A stretch of 64,000 bases of DNA from Aquimarina brevivitae (GTDB taxonomy: Bacteria; Bacteroidota; Bacteroidia; Flavobacteriales; Flavobacteriaceae), in assembly GCF_004216895.1 (NCBI RefSeq), contig NZ_SGXE01000001.1, positions 186,001 through 250,000 of the forward strand. Reading direction: 5' to 3'. The notes below the pieces were generated by a model. The model was not told where the DNA came from and did not search any database. It saw only the letters and a list, made by a program, of their open reading frames with translations. Both the position numbers and the translations under genes were made by a program. This document shows positions 9,440 through 18,167 of this stretch, in pieces (positions within the stretch are counted from its first letter, which is position 1; the number at the start of each line of letters is the position of its first letter).

Positions 9440-10294
9440 ATGAAAAAAGTTCAGTTTTTAGCCTTAAGTGCTATAATCGTGGGTTCGTTATTCTCTTGTC
9501 AGAAAAACGAAATATCAGAACCTACCTTAGAAGAAGTTCAATTGAAACCTAGTAAAGAACAACTAGAAAAACTTGACAAAATTGGAGTAAATACCGATGA
9601 CGTACTTATTAAAGAAGTACCACTACCAGATGGAAGTACCGAAAGACATATTGTTTCGGGTGATATTTCTTTACCAATAGACAAACTAAATGAATACAAG
9701 GAGATGCCCACAGGCGATGATCTAAGCAAACAATACCGCTCAGATTATCTGGTCGCACCTCCGTATAGAAATATTAGAGTATTGGGATGGACCGGTGGAT
9801 CGTATGCTTTAACGCCTAAAATGAGAACAGCGTTATCCTGGGCCATAGCTAATTATAATGCCTTACCTAATACACTAAATTTTACGTTGACCTTTGGCAC
9901 CAATCAAACCAACGCAGATATGGTAGTTTACAAAGTTACAGGACCAGCTGGTGGGTCCGCTGGGTTTCCGACCTCTAGTGGTCGACCCAATCGATATATA
10001 AGAATTAATTCTGGTTTGGATAGTGCTACCTATAGTTATAATGTTGTGGAACATGTAATGGGACACGAAATTGGCCATAGTGTAGGGTTTAGACATCAGG
10101 ATTGGTATAACAGATGGAGTTGTGGTTACACAGGGCCTTTCCCTGCAGAACCTTCTGTAAATCCTGCAGCGATTTGGATCCCTGGAACACCTTGGTCGCC
10201 TTATGCAGATTCCTTGATGCTCTCTTGTTTTAACACCTCAGAGGATGGAGAATTTACACAATCGGATAAGGATGCTTTAAATATCTTATATTAA
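9440..10294 (+). CDS. Secreted M57-like zinc metalloprotease (lipoprotein)
   Basis: 284 residues. The signal peptide ends in a lipobox (MKKVQFLALSAIIVGSLFSC), so it is probably lipidated and exported. Residues about 25-105 form an acidic propeptide-like region. The C-terminal domain carries the extended zinc motif HEIGHSVGFRH at residues 209-219 (three His and the catalytic Glu), followed by a Cys-containing loop (SCGYTG) and a second Cys in LMLSCFN that could form a disulfide. The arrangement fits the dual-action HEIGH / peptidase M57 group of Bacteroidota. It stands alone, with a hairpin terminator directly downstream. Substrate unknown. Confidence 0.82.
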   Translation: MKKVQFLALSAIIVGSLFSCQKNEISEPTLEEVQLKPSKEQLEKLDKIGVNTDDVLIKEVPLPDGSTERHIVSGDISLPIDKLNEYKEMPTGDDLSKQYRSDYLVAPPYRNIRVLGWTGGSYALTPKMRTALSWAIANYNALPNTLNFTLTFGTNQTNADMVVYKVTGPAGGSAGFPTSSGRPNRYIRINSGLDSATYSYNVVEHVMGHEIGHSVGFRHQDWYNRWSCGYTGPFPAEPSVNPAAIWIPGTPWSPYADSLMLSCFNTSEDGEFTQSDKDALNILY

Positions 10295-10301
10295 AAAGTA
10301 C

Positions 10302-10329
10302 AAAGTCCGGGTACTTCAACCCGGACTTT
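10302..10329. terminator. Hairpin terminator between convergent genes
   Basis: A 10-bp perfect stem (AAAGTCCGGG / CCCGGACTTT) with an 8-base loop sits 7 bases after the M57-like protease gene and 31 bases before the end of the convergent serine hydrolase gene. It can serve both strands. Confidence 0.8.
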
Positions 10330-10360
10330 ACTTATTTTATTTTATTCAATAAATGAAAAC

Positions 10361-11680
10361 TTACAGTAACGTAGTTTGTTTATTTAGCTTCTTATTATTA
10401 GTTACAATAGACTCCTCTAAATACTCATCCTTTTGGCTTTGGCTTTTTATAGCCTTAATTATTCCTCTAATATCAGGTATCACCGTTCTTGCCAATGTAG
10501 TAGGTGTATTGAACAATACCGTTATGCCAAGATCTTCTTCAGGATATACAGCGATTTCACTGCGATAACTGTTTACGTGTCCTCCGTGATGGATGATATT
10601 TTTTAGTGCTCCAGATACTTCATCCTTAAAAGTATGATGCCTCCATCCCAGCGCATAATGTGAAGAAACATAACCTGGCCATCTTTGATAATAATTACGT
10701 CTACCACCAACCTGCACTCGTGGTTTAAAAACTTCCTCTAGACCCATTGGGCTAATTACATCAGGTTTATAGCCTAATAACATTTTCATATACTTACCCA
10801 TATCTTCTGCACTGGCATTTACGCCACCTGCAGCGATAGCATTGTAATATTTTTTATTAATTTTTAAAGGTCTCCAACTACCATACATTCTTCTATGGGG
10901 TAACGCAATATTTTCATTATTAACAAAATCTTCGTAAGTAGTTGAAGCGGTCAGCATACCTAATGGCTTAAAGATGTCATTAGCAATAATAGAGGTATAT
11001 GGCTTATTGGTAGATTTTTCTATAAGAGAGCCGCTTAATGCGAATACTGCATTTTGGTAATTGTACAGTTCACCTGGTTTGTTCAAGGTTTTAATAACCG
11101 AAAATCGCGCAGCTATTTCTTCTAAGGACAACCCGTCTTCAACTAAGTTTGTATAACTATGATAGGGCAAACCAGTAGTATGAGATAATACCTTTTCTAA
11201 GGTAATTTCATTGGTAAATCTTTTATTGGCCAATCTAAACTCTGGTACATAATCAATTATTTTATCATCCCAGTTTAGCAAACCTTTTTCTACCTGTATA
11301 CCCGATAATATTCCGGCGAAACCTTTAGAAACTGAACCAATTCTAAAAACTGTTTTCCGATTAACGCGATCCTGTTCTTTAGTATTTCGCATACCGAATC
11401 CATCTGCATAAATAATTGAGTCACACTGCACAATAGCTACAGAGGCACCCACAATTAATTTTTGATCAATGGCTTTTTGAAAATAGGCGTTGAGCGAATC
11501 CCTAAGCTTCATTTGAAACCAATCAGGAATATTAAATTTAGTAGGTTGATACTTTTTATCCTTCGCTGCTAAGGAAGTATGGAGATCATTTTGTATATCC
11601 GGCTGATCTGCAGATGCAAACGAAAAAAGCACAGCGATCAACAACATAGATAGGGCGGCTATGATTGTCAATTTCTTCAT
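10361..11680 (-). CDS. Serine hydrolase of the class C beta-lactamase / penicillin-binding-protein family
   Basis: 439 residues with an N-terminal signal peptide (MKKLTIIAALSMLLIAVLFSFASA). The Beta-lactamase fold family motifs are present: SVSK with nucleophile Ser116 and Lys119, the YQN triad in LYNYQNAVFALSG, and HHGGHVNSY as the third-strand motif near the C-terminus. Family members include beta-lactamases, D-aminopeptidases and esterases, and the sequence alone does not say which. The nearest architecture is the generic periplasmic 'serine hydrolase'. Transcribed alone from the 240-base gap at 11681-11920, which also holds the terminator of the next operon. Confidence 0.9.
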   Translation of the reverse strand: MKKLTIIAALSMLLIAVLFSFASADQPDIQNDLHTSLAAKDKKYQPTKFNIPDWFQMKLRDSLNAYFQKAIDQKLIVGASVAIVQCDSIIYADGFGMRNTKEQDRVNRKTVFRIGSVSKGFAGILSGIQVEKGLLNWDDKIIDYVPEFRLANKRFTNEITLEKVLSHTTGLPYHSYTNLVEDGLSLEEIAARFSVIKTLNKPGELYNYQNAVFALSGSLIEKSTNKPYTSIIANDIFKPLGMLTASTTYEDFVNNENIALPHRRMYGSWRPLKINKKYYNAIAAGGVNASAEDMGKYMKMLLGYKPDVISPMGLEEVFKPRVQVGGRRNYYQRWPGYVSSHYALGWRHHTFKDEVSGALKNIIHHGGHVNSYRSEIAVYPEEDLGITVLFNTPTTLARTVIPDIRGIIKAIKSQSQKDEYLEESIVTNNKKLNKQTTLL

Positions 11681-11869
11681 AAGTAGTGTGGATTCTTCAC
11701 TTCATTAGGGTTTAGAATCCTGGGTATAAGATTTGAGTTTATATGTTATTATGTTAATTCTGAAACAATTAACGCGAAGATAAAAATTTATAAGAAAAAA
11801 CCTAACGTAAAATGGTATTTTTTTTGACAGATTGTGTTGTTCGTCGTAATTACATACCTTTTAAACGAT

Positions 11870-11901
11870 AAAAAGCCTTTTGAATAGTCAAAAGGCTTTT
11901 T
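11870..11901 (-). terminator. Strong rho-independent terminator of the peptide-use operon
   Basis: A 14-bp perfect stem (AAAAAGCCTTTTGA / TCAAAAGGCTTTTT) with a 4-base loop, 19 bases past the stop of the thioredoxin gene, with a T-run on the minus strand. It ends the minus-strand transcript coming from 17920. Confidence 0.87.
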
Positions 11902-11920
11902 ATACTTAAACTGTTTTACT

Positions 11921-12466
11921 TTAATTCGAAAACGTGGCGACAAATGATTTTTCATACGCCTGCCAAGCTTCTGCTGACGTCAGTGTTTTATAATCATCCT
12001 TTTTTACCATTTTAAGGTAAAGCTCCAATTGTTGCGGAGTTTTAAAACCCACCACCGGAGCAATCAGTTTACCGTTTTCATCAAAAAATACGATACTTGG
12101 ATAACCTGTTATTTTTAATGCGTTAGCAAAAAAGTGTTGACTATTACGTTTACCTTTTTTACTAGCATCATAATTAGGATTTGTATACGTAAAATTGTTA
12201 TAGGTAATGTCCTCATTACCTTCGGCATTAAACTTAACTGCATAAAAATGTTGGTTAACGTAGTTTACTACATCTTTATTATGAAAAGTTCTTTTATCCA
12301 ATAATTTACAAGGACCACACCAATCGGTATACACATCCATAAAAATCTTTTTAGGCTCTTTTTCCTGAGCCGCTAACGCTTCATTCATCGTCATCCATTT
12401 GATTTCTTGCTGAGCCTGGGCAAAGGCCGTAACAAGAAACACAAATACAATAAGTAGGTTTCTCAT
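11921..12466 (-). CDS. Periplasmic thioredoxin-like protein
   Basis: 181 residues when started at the ATG at 12466. That start places a clean signal peptide at the N-terminus (MRNLLIVFVFLVTAFAQAQ), while a longer in-frame start at 12535 would put 23 polar residues before it. The active site is TDWCGPC with Cys50 and Cys53, and the cis-Pro lies in KITGYPSIVFF. The domain is thioredoxin_7/DUF255-like with an insertion of about 25 residues between the helix and the central strand. Probably reduces or isomerises disulfides in the periplasm. It follows two POT transporters on the same strand (89-base gap) and precedes the terminator. Confidence 0.88.
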   Translation of the reverse strand: MRNLLIVFVFLVTAFAQAQQEIKWMTMNEALAAQEKEPKKIFMDVYTDWCGPCKLLDKRTFHNKDVVNYVNQHFYAVKFNAEGNEDITYNNFTYTNPNYDASKKGKRNSQHFFANALKITGYPSIVFFDENGKLIAPVVGFKTPQQLELYLKMVKKDDYKTLTSAEAWQAYEKSFVATFSN

Positions 12467-12555
12467 GTGTTCACAATTTAATTTATTCTTGAAATGGCAT
12501 ACACTACCATTTTTATTACGTTTTTTTAGCAACAAAAATTGTTCCTAATTCATTC

Positions 12556-14142
12556 TTAATGAATGCCTCCCATCCATTTTCTAAGCAAAGGTACTAAAAC
12601 TAATAAAAGTAATGCTGCACCTCCAACCACGGCAACACCCCAAATTAAATAGGTGTTCGTATAAATATCTAAAGTGACACTGGCTGCCGTATTCTCATCA
12701 ACTTTTTCGCTAGTGGTTAAAGTACCAATCAAACCAGCCATTTTATTTGCTAATGCAATGGACAAAAACCAAGCGCCCATTACAAAACCAACTACTTTAG
12801 CAGGTGATAATTTAGTAACCATGGATAATCCTACCGGAGAAAGAGAAAGCTCACCAGTAGTGTGTAATAAATACATAATGGCTAAAAACGCTATAGGTAC
12901 TAAGCCATCGTCAGATGCAAAAAACTTAGCGCCAATTACAATAACAGCAAAACCTAAAGCCAACTGAGTCAATCCTAAAACAAATTTCATTGGTGTACTA
13001 GGCTCCTTTTTTGCCTTATTTAAGCGAAGCCATATCCACGAAAACAAGGGAGCAAATAACATTATAAATAAAGGATTCAAACTTTGAAAAATAGATGCTG
13101 GTATTTCAGTTCCACCTACCAAACGATCTACATTTTTATCCGTAAAAATAGTAAGACTTCCACCAGCTTGTTCAAACAAAGCCCAGAAAACAGCATGAAA
13201 AAAGAATAAAACCACAACTACTAACAGTTTTCTTCCCTCTACTTTATCTTTATTATTTAAAGAAACAAAAATTAAATATCCTATGATAACCAAAGAAGTT
13301 ACAATTAAAATAGCAGACATTACCTCATCCAAGTCCAAGAAAAAGGCACAAACTGGTATAGCTAAAAGAGATATGATATAAATACCTATTTCTGGCTTGA
13401 AACCTAGAAATTTTTTATTTCCTTCTAAAACCTCTTTAGGAGGTAAACCTTTACCTTCAAAACCTGATCCTTTTGAAAATAAGTAGAAAACGATTAATCC
13501 TACAACCATTCCAATTCCCGCTAGACCAAAACCATAATGCCAGTTGATTTGCTGACCAACATAACCACAAGTCAAGGTCGATAAAAAGGCTCCGATATTT
13601 ACTCCCATATAGAATATAGAAAAAGCACCATCCTTTCTTGGATCATCCATTTCATAAAAAGTCCCTAAAAAAGAACTTATATTAGGTTTAAAGAAGCCAT
13701 TACCTACAATGATGAACGCAAGAGCAGTAAAAAAGAATATCAAATTACCTTCTAAACCTTCTATACCTTGTAATGCTAATATAAAATGGCCTAAAGCCAT
13801 TAAAAAACCACCCCAGATAATGGTTTTTTTAAATCCAAGAAGTTTGTCAGCTACCAAGCCGCCAAGCACCGGAAACAAATACACCATTGCCGTATAAGAA
13901 CCGTAAATACCGTAAGCCTTTGCTTCTGCTACATTTTGTGCTAGATCAATAAACAAAACCTTAGCCATGTAGAGGGTTAGTAAAGCCCTCATTCCATAAT
14001 AGGAAAATCGCTCCCACATTTCAGCAAAGAAAAGCACAAATAAGGCTCTTGGATGGGTGTTTTTATTGGTGAAAATGATGAATGGCACCCATAGTAATAC
14101 AAAGATCCATCCAACAATCATGATCCACATTGTAATATCCAT
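12556..14142 (-). CDS. POT/PTR2 family peptide transporter (second copy in operon)
   Basis: 528 residues, major-facilitator-type proton-coupled oligopeptide symporter in the inner membrane. The POT signature is present: FFAEMWERFSYYGMRALLTL near the N-terminus (E-x-x-E-R-like helix 1 motif) and FFKPNISSFLGTFY with FSIFYMGVNIGAFLSTL. About 14 hydrophobic segments are visible, including the extra pair usual in bacterial POTs. It lies 11 bases downstream of a paralogous POT gene and follows a DPP-IV-like peptidase, which fits import of di- and tripeptides released by that enzyme. The two POTs are clearly homologous but diverged, so a recent tandem duplication is unlikely. Confidence 0.93.
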   Translation of the reverse strand: MDITMWIMIVGWIFVLLWVPFIIFTNKNTHPRALFVLFFAEMWERFSYYGMRALLTLYMAKVLFIDLAQNVAEAKAYGIYGSYTAMVYLFPVLGGLVADKLLGFKKTIIWGGFLMALGHFILALQGIEGLEGNLIFFFTALAFIIVGNGFFKPNISSFLGTFYEMDDPRKDGAFSIFYMGVNIGAFLSTLTCGYVGQQINWHYGFGLAGIGMVVGLIVFYLFSKGSGFEGKGLPPKEVLEGNKKFLGFKPEIGIYIISLLAIPVCAFFLDLDEVMSAILIVTSLVIIGYLIFVSLNNKDKVEGRKLLVVVVLFFFHAVFWALFEQAGGSLTIFTDKNVDRLVGGTEIPASIFQSLNPLFIMLFAPLFSWIWLRLNKAKKEPSTPMKFVLGLTQLALGFAVIVIGAKFFASDDGLVPIAFLAIMYLLHTTGELSLSPVGLSMVTKLSPAKVVGFVMGAWFLSIALANKMAGLIGTLTTSEKVDENTAASVTLDIYTNTYLIWGVAVVGGAALLLLVLVPLLRKWMGGIH

Positions 14143-14153
14143 AGCTACAATTA

Positions 14154-15728
14154 TTAATTAGGTTTATCTGCTAATTCAAATCCTTCAGTTTCTTCATTAT
14201 AGTCTGTTGGCTTTAAATCCTCAGCTTTATGCGTTAAACGCTTTAAAGGTTTTAGAAGTAAAATCACTAAAATTCCAAAAATCACACAAAAGATCGTGAT
14301 ACCAGAAAATATGGTTAGTTCTCCTGCCTCTGAAGCAGACTCACCAATTAGTCCTGCTACTTTATTACCTAAGCCTGTGGCAGCAAAATAGACGCCCATC
14401 ATTAGTGCTCCATAACGCATAGGCGCAAGTTTGGTTATAAAAGATAACGCTACTGGCGAAGCACATAACTCTCCTACCGTATGGAAAAGATATGCTAATA
14501 CTAACCAATACATAGCTGACTCTCCTAGTTCTTCATACTGCATAGAAGCAAATACCATAAATACAAAGCCTAATCCCATGATGATAACACCGTTGGCCAT
14601 TTTAAACAGCGAAGAAGCTTCTTTTCCTCTATGTTTCCACCATAACCAAAAATTAGCTACCGGAACAGCAAATAATATGATATAAAAAGGGTTGAAGAAT
14701 TGAAAAACTGCTGCTGGAATTTCATACCCAAGCAACATTCTATCTGTTCTATTTTTTGCATATAAATTCATTAACCCACCGGCTTGCTCAAAAGCTCCCC
14801 AAAAAACAATAACAATTATAAATGAAAGTAGTAATACAATATATCTATCTTTTTCAACCTTTGATTTTAGATCTCTGTAGATTGTAATCATCATACCAAC
14901 CACTAAAGACAAAAACAGGAAAAAAAGAATATAAGCTATTTTTTGACTGTCTATATAGATATACGCGACAGCTGAAGAAAGTATCGCTAATGCAATTGTA
15001 ACCGATAATGGTACAGTAGAAGAAAATTGTTCTTTAAAAATTTGGCCTATAGATACATTATCATCTTTATCGGTTCCTATAGATTTCATCGGTTGGTTAC
15101 CTACATGAACGATATATTTTTGACCTAACATATATACCGCCTGACCTAATACCATACCAATAGCTGCTAAACCAAATCCTGCGTGCCATCCATACTCGTC
15201 AGCTACTACGGCTACTACTAAACTAGCCAAAGCTGCTCCAACGTTGATACCTATATAAAAAATAGAAAACCCTTTGTCTCTTCGTTCATCACCTTGCTTG
15301 TATAAACCTCCTACTAGTGTTGAGATGTTTGGCTTCAATAAACCAACTCCAGAAATAATTAATCCCAACCCGGTATAAAATGCCCACATTTCTTCTATAG
15401 AAAGAATACCGTGACCAGCTACTAATAGTAGGCCTCCTATCATTACAGATCTTTTTTGTCCTAAAATCTTATCCGCTATAATTCCTCCTGGAATTGACGC
15501 TACATACACCAGCATGGTATACCAACCGTATAATGAAAGCGCTTCACCATCTAGCCAGCCCAATCCAGGATTATCTCCTCTGGTTTTAGCTGTTAAATAA
15601 AGAACTAAGATTCCTCGCATCCCATAATAAGAGAATCGTTCCCACATCTCGGTAAAGAAAAGTATATACAATCCCACAGGATGTCCAAAAAGCTCCTTTT
15701 GATGAGCTGCTTTAACCGTATTTGCCAT
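14154..15728 (-). CDS. POT/PTR2 family peptide transporter (first copy in operon)
   Basis: 524 residues, proton-coupled di/tripeptide symporter. Signature stretches are FFTEMWERFSYYGMRGILVL, LLKPNISTLVGGLYKQGDER and FSIFYIGINVGAALASLVVA. About 14 transmembrane segments are visible, with a short acidic cytoplasmic tail (AEDLKPTDYNEETEGFELAD). It starts 23 bases after the DPP-IV-like peptidase and ends 11 bases before the second POT, so all three are almost certainly one transcript. Having two POTs may broaden the range of imported peptides; this is an inference from position. Confidence 0.94.
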   Translation of the reverse strand: MANTVKAAHQKELFGHPVGLYILFFTEMWERFSYYGMRGILVLYLTAKTRGDNPGLGWLDGEALSLYGWYTMLVYVASIPGGIIADKILGQKRSVMIGGLLLVAGHGILSIEEMWAFYTGLGLIISGVGLLKPNISTLVGGLYKQGDERRDKGFSIFYIGINVGAALASLVVAVVADEYGWHAGFGLAAIGMVLGQAVYMLGQKYIVHVGNQPMKSIGTDKDDNVSIGQIFKEQFSSTVPLSVTIALAILSSAVAYIYIDSQKIAYILFFLFLSLVVGMMITIYRDLKSKVEKDRYIVLLLSFIIVIVFWGAFEQAGGLMNLYAKNRTDRMLLGYEIPAAVFQFFNPFYIILFAVPVANFWLWWKHRGKEASSLFKMANGVIIMGLGFVFMVFASMQYEELGESAMYWLVLAYLFHTVGELCASPVALSFITKLAPMRYGALMMGVYFAATGLGNKVAGLIGESASEAGELTIFSGITIFCVIFGILVILLLKPLKRLTHKAEDLKPTDYNEETEGFELADKPN

Positions 15729-15751
15729 TATGTTATATTAAATTGATTTGT

Positions 15752-17920
15752 TTATAAATTTTCTTTGATGAAGTTGGTCATTTTGGTATACAGGTGCAGT
15801 CTGGTAAAGCCGCCATAGATACCGTGGTTTTTATCTGGGTAAATTGCCCAATCAAATTGTTTATTGGCCTGGACTAATGCCTCAACCAAACGCATGGTAT
15901 TTTGTACGTGTACATTATCATCGGCACTTCCGTGCACTAATAAATACTCACCTTTAAGTCCATCCACAAAATTGATTGGCGAATTTTTATCATAACCCGC
16001 TGCATTTTCTTGTGGAGTCTTTAAGTAACGTTCGGTATAAATAGTATCATAAAATCTCCAACTAGTTACCGGCGCCACGGCAATTGCCATTTTGAAGGTA
16101 TCCGGCCCCTTAAATAAACAGTTGCTAGACATAAATCCTCCATAACTCCATCCCCATATTCCGATACGAGAGGCATCTATATGTGGTAAAGCACCCAATT
16201 TTTTCGCGGCGGCTATTTGATCCTGCACCTCAAGATTACCTAAGTCATTTTGTGTTGATTTTTTGAACTTGGCTCCTTTAAAACCAGTTCCCCTACCATC
16301 TACACAGGCAACAATATAGCCTTGATCGGCCAGCATCATATACCAATAATCATTAGCGCTGTTCCAAGCGTTCTTTACCGATTGCGATCCTGGACCACTA
16401 TATTGATACATAAAAAGAGGGTATTTCTTGGATGGATCAAAATCTTTTGGTTTAATCGTCCACATATTTAAGGTTTCTCCATTGATATCAATCGTAGAAA
16501 ACTCCTTTTTAATAAACTTATAGCCTGCTAACTTATCCTGTAATTCTTTATTGTTTTTAATCTCGCGCACCAACTCGCCATTTGATCCTTTATGAAGTGT
16601 AAACAAATAAGGAGTTTCTACATTAGAAAATGTATTTATATAATAGGTAAAGTCAGCACTAAATTCTGCATCATTGCTTCCCTCCTTTTGACTTAATCGT
16701 TTTTTATTACTCCCATCTAAGGAAATTGCATAGACATCTCTATTAATACTTCCATTTTCTACACTTTGGTAGTAAACGGTTTTACTTTTTGGATCAAAAC
16801 CGTAATATGCAGTAACTTCCCAAGGTCCTTTGGTAACTTGATTGATCAATTTACCGTCTTCCGCATAATGATAGATATGATTAAATCCATCCTTTTCACT
16901 CGTCCAGATAAAACTATTGTCTTCTAAAAATGTAAGGTTATCCGTGATGTCTATATAAGCTTCATCTGTTTCGTTCATAACTACCTTTGGCGCCTTTGTA
17001 CCGGCGTCAACAAAGATTAGATCGAGATTATTTTGATGCCTATTCATTACCTGTACACTAAGGATATTTGGCTTCTCTGTCCACTTAATTCGAGGAATAT
17101 AGAAATCCTTATAATCACCTAGTTTTATTTCATCCAAAGCCATTGCTTTGATATCTGCAATATGCAGCGATACTACTGCATTCTTCTCACCCGCCTTTGG
17201 GTATTTAAATACATCTTGTTGTGGGTATAATTCATTAGCGTAGACATCCATAGAAAACTCAGGCACTTCGCGCTCATCAAAACGGATAAATGCAATTTTA
17301 TCACTGCTTTTATTCCAGTCAAATGCGCGAACAAAGCTAAATTCCTCTTCGTACACCCAGTCGGTCAATCCATTGATGATGGCATTTTTCTTACCGTCGT
17401 TAGTTAATTGAATCTCTTTCCCGGTGGTGAAGTCTAACGTATAAATATCATTATCTAGCACATATGCTACCTTATTACCATCTGGCGATAGTAATGGTGA
17501 TTGTATTTTCTTATCATGAAGCTTAAAAATAGATTGAGAAGGTACGTCGTATATATAGTATATTCCTCGGCTAGATCGCCTGTAAATCTGCTCCATTTCT
17601 GTAGCAATCAATATTCTTCTTTCATCTTTACTAAAAGTATACCCTTGAAAACTATCGAGCTCATCAATGAATGAAGTACTCAAAATCACCTTGGATTTTT
17701 GACCAGAAGCGTAATCATATACCTGAATTACGGTATTACCAGTAGGATCTCTTTCTAAAACCGAATACTGTGTTCCGTTATTTAAGGGATGTAATGACTG
17801 AAGACCTTCTGTTCGAAAAGCCCCACCCCATATCTCTTGTAAAGAAAAAGATTTATTCTGTCCAATACCGGAAACCCCAATAAATAAAAGGATTCCAAGA
17901 AATAACTTTGTGATCTTCAT
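15752..17920 (-). CDS. Dipeptidyl peptidase IV-like S9 serine peptidase
   Basis: 722 residues with a signal peptide (MKITKLFLGILLFIGVSGIGQ), so probably periplasmic. An N-terminal eight-bladed propeller-like DPPIV_N domain (about residues 90-430) precedes an alpha/beta-hydrolase S9 domain. The Glu-Glu motif that reads the substrate N-terminus is present in LTDWVYEEEFSFVRAFDW. The triad is Ser592 (WGWSYGGFMSS), an Asp in HGSADDNVH near 667-668, and His699 (PDKNHGIYGG). The family releases N-terminal dipeptides, often X-Pro. It heads the operon with two peptide transporters, a coherent extracytoplasmic digestion and uptake unit. Confidence 0.95.
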   Translation of the reverse strand: MKITKLFLGILLFIGVSGIGQNKSFSLQEIWGGAFRTEGLQSLHPLNNGTQYSVLERDPTGNTVIQVYDYASGQKSKVILSTSFIDELDSFQGYTFSKDERRILIATEMEQIYRRSSRGIYYIYDVPSQSIFKLHDKKIQSPLLSPDGNKVAYVLDNDIYTLDFTTGKEIQLTNDGKKNAIINGLTDWVYEEEFSFVRAFDWNKSSDKIAFIRFDEREVPEFSMDVYANELYPQQDVFKYPKAGEKNAVVSLHIADIKAMALDEIKLGDYKDFYIPRIKWTEKPNILSVQVMNRHQNNLDLIFVDAGTKAPKVVMNETDEAYIDITDNLTFLEDNSFIWTSEKDGFNHIYHYAEDGKLINQVTKGPWEVTAYYGFDPKSKTVYYQSVENGSINRDVYAISLDGSNKKRLSQKEGSNDAEFSADFTYYINTFSNVETPYLFTLHKGSNGELVREIKNNKELQDKLAGYKFIKKEFSTIDINGETLNMWTIKPKDFDPSKKYPLFMYQYSGPGSQSVKNAWNSANDYWYMMLADQGYIVACVDGRGTGFKGAKFKKSTQNDLGNLEVQDQIAAAKKLGALPHIDASRIGIWGWSYGGFMSSNCLFKGPDTFKMAIAVAPVTSWRFYDTIYTERYLKTPQENAAGYDKNSPINFVDGLKGEYLLVHGSADDNVHVQNTMRLVEALVQANKQFDWAIYPDKNHGIYGGFTRLHLYTKMTNFIKENL

Positions 17921-18134
17921 AGGTAAATTTTAATTTTTGATAACGCCAAGAATACTAAAAAATCTGCGAAAAATACAACAATTGCTGTTAAATACAATAA
18001 ATCTGAAGCACGTGTAGGCTGAATTTTTAAGATTTTATTAAATATTTTATAAAGTCATTGGATGCAAAAACTATGAGTTGCGTATCAAAAACTAATCCAA
18101 TTATCAGAAACCGCTAAAAAACAAAACAGAATAG

Positions 18135-18142
18135 TATCTTTG
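18135..18142 (+). promoter_or_regulatory. Candidate -7 box (TATCTTTG) of the HMG-CoA reductase gene
   Basis: Exact TAnnTTTG match 25 bases before the ATG at 18168, the spacing expected of a short leader. A convincing -33 TTG is not visible. Confidence 0.5.
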
Positions 18143-18167
18143 AAGCGTTTTTTTAATATATAAACCA

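Noticed and set aside
10353..10568. Plus-strand open frame over the end of the serine hydrolase gene
   Set aside because: Entirely antisense to a well-supported gene with conserved motifs; no signal or domain that would support it.
11921..12535. Longer start for the thioredoxin-like protein (12535)
   Set aside because: It would place 23 charged residues before a signal peptide that begins perfectly at the Met at 12466.
12556..15728. Two POT genes as a recent tandem duplication
   Set aside because: Their protein sequences differ throughout, with different tails and loops, so the duplication, if any, is old.
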